Shown one piece after another: positions 16,807 to 25,156 of a stretch of 33,540 nt of DNA; position 1 is the stretch's first letter, and each line of letters opens with the position of its first letter. The notes under the pieces were generated by a model that was not told the origin of the DNA, ran no database searches, and saw only the letters and a program-made list of their open reading frames with translations. The position numbers were made by a program, and so were the translations under genes. The stretch is from an uncultured Clostridia bacterium (lineage in GTDB: Bacteria > Bacillota > Clostridia > Oscillospirales > CAG-272): contig CALAXC010000261.1 in assembly GCA_937894775.1 (NCBI GenBank), positions 1 through 33,540 of the forward strand, given 5' to 3'.

Positions 16807-18210
16807 ATGGATATTACCCTTAAAAACAAGTACTTCGGAACCGACGGATTCCGAGGCGAAGCTAATGTAAATCTTACATCTGTTCAGGCGTATAAAGTTG
16901 GAAGATTTTTGGGATGGTACTACGGTTCGGCTCTTTCGGGCTGCACGAAGCCTTCTTACCGTCCTAAAATAGTTATCGGTAAGGATACACGCCGTTCAAG
17001 CTATATGCTTGAATATTCTATAGTTGCGGGAATAACCGCATCGGGAGCGGATGCTTATATGCTTCACGTTACCACAACACCGAGCGTTTCTTACGTTACG
17101 TCAAGAGATGAGTTTGACTGCGGAATTATGATAACCGCTTCACACAATCCTTTTTACGATAACGGAATAAAGGTAATAAACCGTCACGGTGAAAAGCTCG
17201 ACGATGCTACGACTGCTCTTATCGAGGCTTATATCGACGGAGAGTTTGATCTGCTCGGTATAGAGGGCGACGATCTTCCTTTGGCTTCAGGTGATAAGGT
17301 GGGCGCTATAATAGACTACGTTTCGGGCAGAAACCGTTACGTTGCATATCTTATTTCTCTTGCTTCAAATTCTTATAAAAATCTCAAAATAGGACTTGAC
17401 TGTGCAAACGGTGCATCCTGGATGATAGCAAAATCTGTTTTTGGCGCTCTCGGAGCACAGCTCGTGGTTGTGGGTGATGAGCCTAACGGAATGAATATTA
17501 ACGAAGGATGCGGCTCGATGCACGTTGATAAGCTTGCGGCTTTGGTTCGTGAGAAGCATCTTGATATGGGATTTGCCTTTGACGGTGATGCAGACAGATG
17601 TCTTGCTGTTGATGAAAACGGAAATATAGTTGACGGTGATGCAATTATGTATATTCTCGCAAAGCGTCTTAAGAACAGAGGTATGCTTAACAAAAATACA
17701 GTAGTTCCCACAATAATGTCTAACAGCGGTTTCTTTAAATCGCTTGATAAGCTTGGCATAAAGACCGAACAGACTACCGTTGGTGACAGATTTGTTTACG
17801 AGTGTATGCAGGCTAATAACTATTCTCTTGGCGGAGAGCAGTCGGGACATATTATCATTAAGAAATATGCGACCACAGGCGACGGACTTCTTACAGCTAT
17901 AATGCTTGCTGAAGAAGTATGCGATACAAAGTCTTCGCTCGGTGCGCTTACCGAAGGACTTACTCTTTATCCTCAGCTTGTTAAGAATGTAAAGGTTACC
18001 GATAAGGATGCTGTATTCAACGATGAAGCGGTGAAGGCTGTATTTGCTGAGGTTGAGGAGCTTATAGGCGGTGAGGGCAGAGCTCTTCTCCGTAAGAGCG
18101 GAACTGAGCCTAAGATAAGAGTTATGATCGAAGCTGTAAGCGAAGAGCTTTGTGAAGAATACGCAAATAAGATCGTAAACGTAATTCTTGAGAGAGGATA
18201 CGGTGCTTAA
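16807..18210 (+). CDS. glmM: Phosphoglucosamine mutase-type phosphohexomutase
   Basis: The enzyme interconverts glucosamine-6-phosphate and glucosamine-1-phosphate for UDP-GlcNAc synthesis. The 467 aa protein has all four domains of the alpha-D-phosphohexomutase family. The phosphoserine loop is TASHNP (near residue 115), the metal loop DGDADR (near 259), the sugar loop GEQSG (near 346) and the phosphate loop RKSGTEPKIRV near residue 432. GGAGG lies before the ATG and a TATAAT is at 16759-16764. The start FGTDGFRGEANVNLT is typical of GlmM. Phosphoglucomutase activity cannot be fully excluded. Confidence 0.9.
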   Translation: MDITLKNKYFGTDGFRGEANVNLTSVQAYKVGRFLGWYYGSALSGCTKPSYRPKIVIGKDTRRSSYMLEYSIVAGITASGADAYMLHVTTTPSVSYVTSRDEFDCGIMITASHNPFYDNGIKVINRHGEKLDDATTALIEAYIDGEFDLLGIEGDDLPLASGDKVGAIIDYVSGRNRYVAYLISLASNSYKNLKIGLDCANGASWMIAKSVFGALGAQLVVVGDEPNGMNINEGCGSMHVDKLAALVREKHLDMGFAFDGDADRCLAVDENGNIVDGDAIMYILAKRLKNRGMLNKNTVVPTIMSNSGFFKSLDKLGIKTEQTTVGDRFVYECMQANNYSLGGEQSGHIIIKKYATTGDGLLTAIMLAEEVCDTKSSLGALTEGLTLYPQLVKNVKVTDKDAVFNDEAVKAVFAEVEELIGGEGRALLRKSGTEPKIRVMIEAVSEELCEEYANKIVNVILERGYGA

Positions 18211-18211
18211 T

Positions 18212-18883
18212 ATGTCAGAGTTCGAGAAAAAAGTAAAGACGGCAGACCTTTTTGACTGCCAGACTCCATATCTTAAGGATCTTTTCGATAATGCGGAATA
18301 TCCTTGGGAGATATTGCCAAAGATAAAAGCGCACATACTTTCGATCATCGAAAACGGTATGGAAGGATATACTCTTCTTAAAGAGGGCGTTCTTATAGGT
18401 GAGGGCGTAAAAATTGCTCCTACCGCAACTATTGAAGGACCTACGGTTATTGGGGCAGGAACAGAGATAAGACCTGGAGCATATATTCGCGGAAGTGTTA
18501 TCACGGGTGAAAAGTGCGTTATCGGTAATTCGAGTGAGCTTAAAAATTGTGTGCTTCTTAATACCGTTCAGGTTCCTCACTATAATTACGTTGGTGATTC
18601 GGTGCTTGGAAACTATGCTCATATGGGTGCGGGATCTATCTGTTCAAATCTTAAATCCGACGGAAAGAATATAGTTATTCACGGTGACGTTGAGTATGAG
18701 ACCGGACTTCGTAAGATAGGCGGAATACTCGGAGATCACGCCGATATCGGTTGCGGATGCGTTCTTAATCCAGGTACCGTTATCGGAAAAAATACCTCTG
18801 TTTATCCACTTAACGCACTTCGCGGAGTTTTCCCCGAAGGCTGTATCGTTAAAAAGATAGATGACGTTGTAAAGAGAAGATAA
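18212..18883 (+). CDS. Left-handed beta-helix acetyltransferase, GlmU C-terminal-like
   Basis: The 223 aa protein has an alpha-helical N-terminal part (about 60 residues) and then hexapeptide repeats. The segments IRPGAYIRG, VIGNSSELKN, HYNYVGDSVLGNYAHMGAG and NPGTVIGKNTSVYPL parallel the acetyltransferase half of GlmU, where a histidine in the HLTYIGD segment is catalytic. There is no uridylyltransferase domain. It starts two bases after glmM, so it probably acetylates glucosamine-1-phosphate or a related sugar made by its neighbour. The ATG at 18212 is chosen; AGAGAGGA lies about 12 bases before it. Confidence 0.8.
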   Translation: MSEFEKKVKTADLFDCQTPYLKDLFDNAEYPWEILPKIKAHILSIIENGMEGYTLLKEGVLIGEGVKIAPTATIEGPTVIGAGTEIRPGAYIRGSVITGEKCVIGNSSELKNCVLLNTVQVPHYNYVGDSVLGNYAHMGAGSICSNLKSDGKNIVIHGDVEYETGLRKIGGILGDHADIGCGCVLNPGTVIGKNTSVYPLNALRGVFPEGCIVKKIDDVVKRR

Positions 18884-18903
18884 TAGTTATGTATGATATA
18901 TAT

Positions 18904-19127
18904 GCGGGGGAGAAACTTTCTTAAAAGAAAGCTTTCTCCCCCGCACCCCTTTCAAAGAATTTTACAACTTGGATTTTATTAGTTAATAATAAAATACGCT
19001 CGACCAATGCGAAAATGAAGGTCGAGCGTATTTTTATATAAAATTAAAATATTTTAGTTATAAAGTTCTTGAAAGGTGGGGGGGGAGGGGGAGGAAAAGC
19101 TTCTTTTAAGAAGTTTTCCTCCCCCTC
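18904..19127. repeat. Nested palindromic intergenic repeat, copy 2
   Basis: It has the same plan as the copy at 9952: hairpin GCGGGGGAGAAA with its inverse (18904-18944), terminator stem TACGCTCGACC/GGTCGAGCGTA (18995-19030) followed by TTTTT, and hairpin GAGGGGGAGGAAAA with its inverse (19085-19127). The spacer phrases CACCCCT and TTTACAACTTGG are shared with copy 1. It lies between the convergent acetyltransferase and putP genes. A run of eight G occurs at 19078-19085. Confidence 0.75.
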
Positions 19128-19143
19128 ATATAACATTTAACTA

Positions 19144-20751
19144 TTAATTATTTTCAACAGGGTCGGTCTCACCTGACTTAACAGCATCGAAGTCTGCTTC
19201 TATCTCTGCAGAAGGCTTCTTTGTAGCGAGTGAAACTACCACTATGAAGATGCAGGAGATAATGAACGCGGGGAGAAGCTCGTAGATCGTGAGAGCTTGA
19301 ATACCGAATTCTTTTCCAAGAGGATTGATAAGAAGCTTCCAAACGAATACCATAATGCCGCCGCTGAGCATACCTGCGATAGCGCCTGCTTTTGTGGTAC
19401 GCTTCCAGAAGAGTGAGAAGAGCATAAGCGGTCCGAATGTCGCGCCAAAGCCTGCCCAAGCAAAGGAAACGAGCTTGAAGATAACACTGTTTTCATCGAG
19501 TGCAAGCAAGATAGCGATAACTGCTATTAAGCCGAGGGTGATTCTCGTTGCCCACATAACCGATTTATCACTTGCTTTTTTGTTGATAACACCCTTAAAG
19601 ATGTTCTTAGCAAATGCCGAAGCTGCGATGAGAAGATAGGAGTCGGAGGAGCTTATCGTCGCGGCAAGAATACCTGCCATAATAAGTCCTGCAAGAAGCG
19701 GAAGCGCTCCGCTGTTGAATACTCCTGTTGTTATTGTTATAAAGATGTTTTCCGAGTCGGAAGCTGTGAGGTGAGTCGTGGGATAAAGCGCACGTCCCAT
19801 AATTCCTATAAATACCGCAACTACAAGAGAAACAACTATCCAAATGATAGCGATCCTTCTTGAAGCTTTAAGCTCTTTTTCTTTTCTGATAGCCATAAAG
19901 CGGAGAAGGACCTGAGGCATACCGAAGTAACCGAGTCCCCAAGCGAGCATCGAGCAGATCGAAAGGAAACCGTATGGAGTTGCCTGACCGAATACGGGCG
20001 CGCCCGATTCAACAAGCTGAGTTTTTGTAGCATCAACTGTGGGAGATGCAAGATTGAAGAAATCAAAGAAACCGGGAATGTTCTTTGCGTTGTCGATAAC
20101 TGCGCCAAGACCACCTGCAGATACGGTTCCGATAATAACTACTGTGATAAGAGCTACTATCATAACGATTGCCTGCATAAAGTCAGAAGCGCTTTCAGCT
20201 AAGAATCCGCCAAGTATCGTGTAAGCTAAAACGAATACTGCGCCGAGTATCATCATCGGAATGTATGGAAGATTGAAGAGCGTTGAGAAAAGCTTTCCGC
20301 AGGTAACGAAGCAGCTCGCCGCATAAACGGTAAAGAAAATGAGAATGAAGAGAGCCGAGATCGTCATAATAGTTTTTTTCTTTTCTCTGAATCTGTTAGA
20401 GAAGAAATCGGGAAGGGTTATCGAGTTGTTAGCGCGTACGCTGTAGCGGCGAAGACGCTTTGAAACGATAAGCCAGTTAAGATAAGTACCGAGAGCAAGA
20501 CCGATAGCGGTCCACGCAGCATCGGCAAGTCCGCACCAATAGGCAAGACCGGGAAGTCCCATTAAGAGCCAACCCGACATATCGGATGCCGAGGCGGAAA
20601 ATGCGGTCACCCAAGGACCGAGAGAACGTCCGCCGAGAAAATAATCGTCGGAACTTTTGTTTGCTCGCTTGGCAAAAATTATACCGATAGCAATTACTAT
20701 CGCCATATAGACAGCCATAGCGACAAGATGCATTATTTGTTCACCTGTCAT
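19144..20751 (-). CDS. putP: Sodium/proline symporter PutP (SSS family)
   Basis: PutP imports proline with Na+ across the cytoplasmic membrane. The 535 aa protein has about 13 membrane helices. Typical segments are SSDDYFLGGRSLGPWVTAFSA near residue 31, ASDMSGWLLMGLPG near residue 53 and the Na+-site region TISSSDSYLLIAASAFAKNIF near residue 365. The N-terminal residues and a C-terminal acidic tail after the last helix fit the family. Its divergent promoter lies back to back with that of dapF. Other SSS solutes are possible, but the PutP motifs are strong. Confidence 0.9.
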   Translation of the reverse strand: MTGEQIMHLVAMAVYMAIVIAIGIIFAKRANKSSDDYFLGGRSLGPWVTAFSASASDMSGWLLMGLPGLAYWCGLADAAWTAIGLALGTYLNWLIVSKRLRRYSVRANNSITLPDFFSNRFREKKKTIMTISALFILIFFTVYAASCFVTCGKLFSTLFNLPYIPMMILGAVFVLAYTILGGFLAESASDFMQAIVMIVALITVVIIGTVSAGGLGAVIDNAKNIPGFFDFFNLASPTVDATKTQLVESGAPVFGQATPYGFLSICSMLAWGLGYFGMPQVLLRFMAIRKEKELKASRRIAIIWIVVSLVVAVFIGIMGRALYPTTHLTASDSENIFITITTGVFNSGALPLLAGLIMAGILAATISSSDSYLLIAASAFAKNIFKGVINKKASDKSVMWATRITLGLIAVIAILLALDENSVIFKLVSFAWAGFGATFGPLMLFSLFWKRTTKAGAIAGMLSGGIMVFVWKLLINPLGKEFGIQALTIYELLPAFIISCIFIVVVSLATKKPSAEIEADFDAVKSGETDPVENN

Positions 20752-20782
20752 AATTTACCTCTATTCGTTTAAAATTACAATA

Positions 20783-20846
20783 ATTATACCACAAATGGAT
20801 TTATTTGTCAATATATATTGCATTTGAGTCTGCGTTGGAGTATAAT
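20783..20846. promoter_or_regulatory. Back-to-back promoters of putP and dapF
   Basis: For putP (minus strand), TTGACA (20806-20811) and TATAAT (20783-20788) have a 17-base spacer. For dapF (plus strand), TTGCAT (20818-20823) and TATAAT (20841-20846) have a 17-base spacer. The two -35 boxes are only six bases apart. The dapF promoter overlaps a possible TTG start at 20818, ruling that start out. Confidence 0.85.
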
Positions 20847-20874
20847 TAATACAGTAAAAATATGGGGTGACGGA

Positions 20875-21630
20875 ATGAGAATATGGTATATGAACGGAGC
20901 GGGAAACGATTTTGCGGTCGTTGACGCACGGGATATGAAAATTGATATGAGCGAAATGGCAAAAGATCTTTGCAAAAAGAGAAGCTGTGACGGGTTTATG
21001 GCTCTTGATAGGTCGCAGATGGCCGATTTTAAGTTGCATTTTTATAATGGGGACGGTTCAAGAGCCGAAATGTGCGGAAACGGCGCAAGATGTATATGCC
21101 GTTTTGCTTACGATAACGGGATAGCAAAAGAAAAAATGATGGTTGAAACCGATGCGGGTATCGTTGAGGGTGAAAGAATAAGCGAGGACGTTTACCGAAT
21201 AAAGATCGGTGCGCCAAAGGATATAAGTCTTGCACAAAAAGATAATGTCGACCGTGCTACGGTGGGTGTTCCGCATGCGGCAATAGAGATCGACGGACTT
21301 GATTTTGATATGTCGGACAAGCTTTTTGAGAGAGCGAGAGCGTTAAGACAGGAGCTTAACGCAAATATTAATTTTTATTCAAAGGTTGAAGAAAATACAG
21401 TAAAGATACTGACCTACGAAAGGGGAGTAGAGGATTTTACGCTTGCTTGCGGAACGGGTAGCTGTGCGGTTGCGGTGATACTTTGGAGTAAAGGTGAGTT
21501 AAAGGAAAAGGCGCTGACGGTAAAAAATCGCGGCGGGGATCTGAAAGTCATAATAGACGTAATAAAAGACGGAATAAATGCGGTCTATCTCGAGGGAAAA
21601 GCGGAGGTAGACTGTGTATCAGATAGATAA
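20875..21630 (+). CDS. dapF: Diaminopimelate epimerase
   Basis: DapF converts LL- to meso-diaminopimelate, for lysine and peptidoglycan. The 251 aa protein carries both catalytic cysteines, in MCGNGARC near residue 70 and ACGTGSCA near residue 198. The start WYMNGAGNDFAVVD is standard. The length is slightly short for the family (about 275 aa) but both domains are present. GGGGTGACGGA precedes the ATG. A strong terminator begins at the stop codon. Confidence 0.95.
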   Translation: MRIWYMNGAGNDFAVVDARDMKIDMSEMAKDLCKKRSCDGFMALDRSQMADFKLHFYNGDGSRAEMCGNGARCICRFAYDNGIAKEKMMVETDAGIVEGERISEDVYRIKIGAPKDISLAQKDNVDRATVGVPHAAIEIDGLDFDMSDKLFERARALRQELNANINFYSKVEENTVKILTYERGVEDFTLACGTGSCAVAVILWSKGELKEKALTVKNRGGDLKVIIDVIKDGINAVYLEGKAEVDCVSDR

Positions 21631-21665
21631 AAAGCTTCGGCAGAATTGTTCTGCCGAAGCTTTTT
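21631..21665. terminator. Bidirectional terminator between dapF and the XRE gene
   Basis: A perfect 15-bp stem, AAAGCTTCGGCAGAA (21631-21645) with its inverse (21649-21663), has a three-base loop and is followed by TTATAATTTTT on the plus strand. The minus-strand gene ends inside it. Confidence 0.92.
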
Positions 21666-21990
21666 ATAATTTTTCATTAGTGAGTTTTATTATTTCTAAA
21701 ATATATCTTCTTTTTTTATCGTCTAAGGATTGTATGGCTTCAATTATTTCGGTCGTCATATATTCATTTGAACGGATAGCGGTTTCGGAAATCAAGGCGG
21801 CAACGTCGCAATCTAAAATTGTGGAGATAGCGCCAAGAAGATCAAGACTTATTTTTGTAATTCCGCGTTCAACCTGACTTACGTATCCGATAGAAACGTT
21901 TAATTTTTCTGCTAAAGTTTCCTGCGTCATATTTTTGCTTTTTCGCACCTGTTTTATTCTTTCGCCAATCAATTTGTAATCGATATTCAT
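21664..21990 (-). CDS. XRE-family transcriptional regulator
   Basis: The 108 aa protein has an N-terminal helix-turn-helix (IGERIKQVRKSKNMTQETLAEKLNVSIGYVSQVERG, residues 8-43) and a C-terminal helical part of about 40 residues that probably dimerises. The ATG at 21990 has AAGGAGCAACT directly upstream and is preferred over one 15 bases earlier. It diverges from the zinc-ribbon gene and probably binds the shared intergenic repeats. The target is not known. Confidence 0.85.
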   Translation of the reverse strand: MNIDYKLIGERIKQVRKSKNMTQETLAEKLNVSIGYVSQVERGITKISLDLLGAISTILDCDVAALISETAIRSNEYMTTEIIEAIQSLDDKKRRYILEIIKLTNEKL

Positions 21991-22014
21991 AGTTGCTCCT
22001 TTCAATATTATTTA

Positions 22015-22111
22015 TAACTATAGAATACAACAGTAGTGACTAAAAAAGAAGATATAAATAACTATAATTATAGCTATAGGTGTTGACAATGTCGATTTTT
22101 AGTGTTATAAT
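22015..22111. promoter_or_regulatory. Divergent control region with operator-like repeats and consensus promoter
   Basis: A perfect 12-bp palindrome, CTATAATTATAG (22062-22073), and two copies of TAACTATA (22015-22022, 22059-22066) lie between the divergent genes. They are followed by TTGACA (22083-22088) and TATAAT (22106-22111) with a 17-base spacer, reading toward the zinc-ribbon gene. The XRE protein is the obvious candidate to bind here; this is inference. Confidence 0.7.
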
Positions 22112-22159
22112 CTTATTGTAACCTTATTTTAATGTAAAAAATATCGAAAGGAAAAGGAA

Positions 22160-23122
22160 ATGAAAAGATTAGTGTGTGAAATGTGCGGAAGCACTGATAT
22201 GATTAAGGAAGAGGGGTCATTTATATGTCAATCTTGCGGAACAAAGTATTCCGTTGAAGAAGCAAAGAAAATGATGGTTGAAATTGAAGGTACGGTTGAT
22301 GTTCAAGGTACTGTGAAAGTTGATAACTCTGCTATCATCGCAAAGCATCTTATAAACGCTCATCGAGCTCTTGTTAAAGAAGACTGGGAAGAAGTAGAGA
22401 AATATTACAACTTAGTTGAACAGAATTCCCCAGATAACATTGAGGCGGTATTCTTTAGCTCTTATGGTAAAGCAATGCTTGCTATGACCGATTCTGATTA
22501 CTTTAAGCGTGAACAGAAATTTCAAGTTCTTAACCGTTCTATGTCCGTTATTAGCGATTACTATGATACAACAACGGAAAATAAGGAAGAATCACTTAGA
22601 AAAATTGCCGAATATATTCAAAAGATGTATAACGTGACATTTGTTTATCAAAGACAGAGTCTTGATCTTGGTGGCGCAATTCGCTCACTTGGTGCGGCAA
22701 CGGGTACAAGACAGTGGTGCATCAACTTGATCAACACTACTAAATCAACTTTTATTAGTGAGTTGAGACAGATTGCAGCCAAGCACGATGATCAGTTCAT
22801 TAAGGATATAATTAAAGAACTAGAACCTCAAGATACTGTTACGCAGACACCTACACCTAAACCCACGAATGAAACACCTGCTGCTCCGCAGGATAGTGAG
22901 GGAGGCAATAAAAAGGTATCGATTGCTATGATTTTTGGAATAATCGGTATTGTTTTTGCTTGGTTATTCGCTCTTATTGGTCATGTGGTATCAATAATTG
23001 GTATTGTAATCGGTGTAAAAGAGAAAAAAGAAACAGGAAAGAGCACAGGCCTTATTATTAGTGTAATTGGAGAAATTTGTGCTGTTATTTCTTCGTTAAT
23101 CGGTGTTATATCAATGCTTTAA
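22160..23122 (+). CDS. Zinc-ribbon and DUF4190 membrane protein
   Basis: The 320 aa protein begins with a zinc ribbon (CEMCGS and CQSCGT, residues 6-28) of the TFIIB/rubredoxin-like type. A soluble, charged region of about 200 residues with no recognised domain follows. After a proline/threonine-rich linker (PTPKPTNETPAAP) the C-terminus has two membrane helices of the DUF4190 kind (IAMIFGIIGIVFAWLFALIG onward). GGAAAAGGAA precedes the ATG. The function is unknown; similar proteins are frequent in Clostridia. It has its own strong promoter and terminator. Confidence 0.75.
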   Translation: MKRLVCEMCGSTDMIKEEGSFICQSCGTKYSVEEAKKMMVEIEGTVDVQGTVKVDNSAIIAKHLINAHRALVKEDWEEVEKYYNLVEQNSPDNIEAVFFSSYGKAMLAMTDSDYFKREQKFQVLNRSMSVISDYYDTTTENKEESLRKIAEYIQKMYNVTFVYQRQSLDLGGAIRSLGAATGTRQWCINLINTTKSTFISELRQIAAKHDDQFIKDIIKELEPQDTVTQTPTPKPTNETPAAPQDSEGGNKKVSIAMIFGIIGIVFAWLFALIGHVVSIIGIVIGVKEKKETGKSTGLIISVIGEICAVISSLIGVISML

Positions 23123-23166
23123 AACAAAATAGCTGTCGCAATTGCGACAGCTATTTTGTTTTTTAT
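23123..23166. terminator. Bidirectional terminator, 38-bp perfect palindrome
   Basis: Bases 23123-23160 form a perfect palindrome with core AGCTGTCGCAATTGCGACAG, followed by TTTTT on the plus strand and by T/A-rich sequence on the minus strand. It serves the zinc-ribbon gene (+) and the CotJC-like 3' fragment (-), whose stop codon is at 23163-23165. Confidence 0.92.
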
Positions 23167-23270
23167 CTGCACCCTTTATTATTAGGGCAATTTTTATCGA
23201 AAGACGGGTTGCATGCGTAGAAATTTTTACTGTCAAGATTATCCTGCGCTATGCGAATGGCATCGGCGAA
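23163..23270 (-). pseudogene. CotJC-like Mn-catalase gene, detached 3' end
   Basis: On the minus strand this frame reads FADAIRIAQDNLDSKNFY then ACNPSFDKNCPNNKGCR and a stop. It matches my recollection of the C-terminus of clostridial CotJC/Mn-catalase spore-coat proteins, with the KNFYAxNPSFD ending. It has no start codon and no ribosome-binding site of its own. The frame extends a few codons further (to 23303) into unrelated element sequence. The missing upstream part is found 10.1 kb away at 33372-33540 in the same orientation. The two parts share the core TTCGCCGA in the same codon phase. Confidence 0.82.
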
Positions 23271-23290
23271 ACAATCAAAGGAGAATGGAT
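23263..23290. other. Left attachment site of the element
   Basis: The 8-bp core TCGGCGAA (23263-23270) is followed inside the element by the arm ACAATCAAAGGAGAATGGAT (23271-23290). The same core occurs at 33372-33379, preceded inside the element by the inverse-oriented arm. Next inward is a further small palindrome, AATGGAT/ATCCATT (23284-23305), ahead of the recombinase stop. Confidence 0.85.
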
Positions 23291-23308
23291 TTTGCGATAT
23301 CCATTATT

Positions 23309-24817
23309 TTAAATTTTCCATTTGATGTTCAGACTGTCCTTTGAGGCATCGATGCGCTCGATCAGACAGTCCACAACCGTAATTTTATCGCTTACGGTTA
23401 GTTCTTTCCAATGATCCATATAATCGGTGATCTCGCCCACTCGGTCGGTATCACGATCATCAAGTTGTGCGATCTCCGCGTACAGCTTTTTCTTTTCGGC
23501 ATCAAGGTCGGACACGCGATTGTTTATGTATTCCATCACCGTGGCATTTGCAGAAACAACCTTGTCAAGTAGGGCCGCAATTTCTTTGTCGATCTCCTCG
23601 ATTCTCGTTTTCAGTTTGATAACTTGGAGATTGTAGCCCTCATTTTGTTGTGCCGATAAAGTGGCAAACTCCGATAGTTTTTTCTGCATTTCCTCAAATA
23701 TCACCGCATCCACCACGTCGGCATCTAACGAACCGAAATGGCATCCGCCCGCGTGGTATTTATTGGTGCAGAGATAATAGCGGTTATCGGATTTGGTTTT
23801 GCAACGGTAGATCTTGGCGGTCAGCGCATAACCACAATGAGCGCACTTGATTTTTCCCGCAAGCCACGTTGCTTTCGCTTTAACCGGCTTTGCCACGCTC
23901 TTGTTGTTCAAGCATTTAGAACGGCATTTGATCCACACGTCCGAATCTACAAGCCCCTCGTGGGGAGCTAGCACAAGTGTGTGCCCTTCGAGAGAAACCG
24001 TTTTTCGTTTGGTATCTGTTCCCGAATAAAGATAAGCACCGTTTGTGCCGATGAAATCCTCGGGGATATTGGCGATATTCGTGCCTTGTGCCTTGAAAAA
24101 ATCATATAAGCGATAGTCCGCGCGGACATACACGGGATTGATAACGAGATCGCGCAAACGGCTTCTGTTGAAAAGATTTCCGTCACGCTTGGTGATACCC
24201 ATCAGTTCCAGTTGCCGTATCACATCACCGAAGGACGTTTGCGGCTCGGAATACATGGAATAGATCAACCGTACCACTTTTGCTTCGTGTTCGATTGGCT
24301 CGTACATTTTGGTTCGTATGCCGTCAATTACGGTGTCCTTGAGCGTAAACCCGAACGGTACTCGTCCGCCCATATAAAAGCCTCGCTTGCTTCGTGAAGC
24401 GTATGCGTCAATGACACGCTGCTGAATAGTCTCGCGCTCCAATTGAGCAAAGATCATAACAATCATCAGCATCGCCTTACCGATGGGAGTTCCCGTATCA
24501 AACTTTTCCATCGTACTGACGAACTCCACGTGATGCTTTTGGAAAATGTCAATCACATTGGCAAAATCCAAAACCGAACGGCTGATACGGTCGAGTCTAT
24601 ATACGATCACTCGCCGTATTTTGCCTGTACGTATATCCCGAAGCATTTCCGAGAATGCGGGGCGGTCAATGTTTTTTCCGCTGTATCCCTTGTCCGTGTA
24701 GACCTTAATTTGTTGTCCAATCACTTCCTTTTTGCAAAATTCAACCTGGCTTTCCACGGATATACTGTCTATCCTGTCAACCGATTGCCTTGTATAAATT
24801 GCGTCGTAAAGACTCAC
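23309..24817 (-). CDS. Large serine recombinase (integrase/excisionase of the element)
   Basis: The 502 aa protein has the resolvase catalytic domain at the N-terminus, with Ser12 in YTRQSVDR and the arginine motif YRLDRISRS near residue 68. The Recombinase domain follows, then a zinc beta-ribbon (CAHCGYAL and YLCTNKYHAGGC, near residues 330-365) and a C-terminal coiled coil (about 390-470). This is the standard large serine integrase build, and such enzymes recombine short att sites. The GTG start at 24817 has GGGAG before it; the longer form from 24859 would begin inside the promoter. The 3' end lies 39 bases from the left att core. Confidence 0.93.
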   Translation of the reverse strand: MSLYDAIYTRQSVDRIDSISVESQVEFCKKEVIGQQIKVYTDKGYSGKNIDRPAFSEMLRDIRTGKIRRVIVYRLDRISRSVLDFANVIDIFQKHHVEFVSTMEKFDTGTPIGKAMLMIVMIFAQLERETIQQRVIDAYASRSKRGFYMGGRVPFGFTLKDTVIDGIRTKMYEPIEHEAKVVRLIYSMYSEPQTSFGDVIRQLELMGITKRDGNLFNRSRLRDLVINPVYVRADYRLYDFFKAQGTNIANIPEDFIGTNGAYLYSGTDTKRKTVSLEGHTLVLAPHEGLVDSDVWIKCRSKCLNNKSVAKPVKAKATWLAGKIKCAHCGYALTAKIYRCKTKSDNRYYLCTNKYHAGGCHFGSLDADVVDAVIFEEMQKKLSEFATLSAQQNEGYNLQVIKLKTRIEEIDKEIAALLDKVVSANATVMEYINNRVSDLDAEKKKLYAEIAQLDDRDTDRVGEITDYMDHWKELTVSDKITVVDCLIERIDASKDSLNIKWKI

Positions 24818-24848
24818 TAAAACTCCCTTCCTCGCAAAAAGAAGCGGA

Positions 24849-24893
24849 GCTACTGACATCTATAATTATACGTCAGTAGCCCCTATTTTTCAA
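24849..24893 (-). promoter_or_regulatory. Recombinase promoter with inverted repeat around the -10 box
   Basis: On the minus strand TTGAAA (24888-24893) and TATAAT (24865-24870) are separated by 17 bases. The 9-bp inverted repeat GCTACTGAC (24849-24857) and GTCAGTAGC (24872-24880) brackets the -10 box, as expected of a repressor site. The same repeat followed by TTCTTTTT could also form a terminator hairpin for the upstream genes. Confidence 0.75.
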
Positions 24894-25057
24894 GTCCTAT
24901 TTGACACATATTTGCGGAAAATCTCATAAAGCGTCGATTCTATCTGTCGTTTGATAGCTCCTCGCTCATCGGCTCGGTGCTCTGGTGTCATACCCACGAC
25001 GGTAAGCTTTTGACCGAGTACAAGGATCTCCCGTGTTTCTGTGCGATAGGTCGTCAT
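24890..25057 (-). CDS. Small conserved-type element protein (55 aa)
   Basis: The frame starts MTTYRTETREILVLGQKL and ends in a helical, basic C-terminus (LYEIFRKYVSNRT). AGGAAGGTGG lies 7-17 bases before the ATG at 25057, and the stop overlaps the -35 box of the recombinase promoter. No domain is recognised. Small proteins in this position, between the coupling ATPase and the recombinase, are usual in clostridial elements and may be regulators or recombination directionality factors. The longer frame from 25117 has no ribosome-binding site. No gene is seen in 25058-25156. Confidence 0.6.
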   Translation of the reverse strand: MTTYRTETREILVLGQKLTVVGMTPEHRADERGAIKRQIESTLYEIFRKYVSNRT

Positions 25058-25156
25058 AGGCGACCACCTTCCTTTTGCGATAAATTTTGATGTTGATTGC
25101 GTGTGCCATAAGATCACACCTTTCTAAAAAATATTCCGAACGTCTTGTCCGTTATG

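Noticed and set aside
17365..18504. Long minus-strand frame (379 aa)
   Set aside because: It is the antisense shadow of glmM and the acetyltransferase gene; those have full motif sets and strong start signals.
22089..22095. TGTCGAT resembling a Spo0A box in the zinc-ribbon gene promoter
   Set aside because: A single 6-of-7 match in an AT-rich region is expected by chance and there is no other sporulation link.
23163..23303. Independent small 46-aa gene next to the recombinase
   Set aside because: It has no start codon; its sequence is the CotJC-like C-terminus and it joins in frame with the fragment at 33372-33540.
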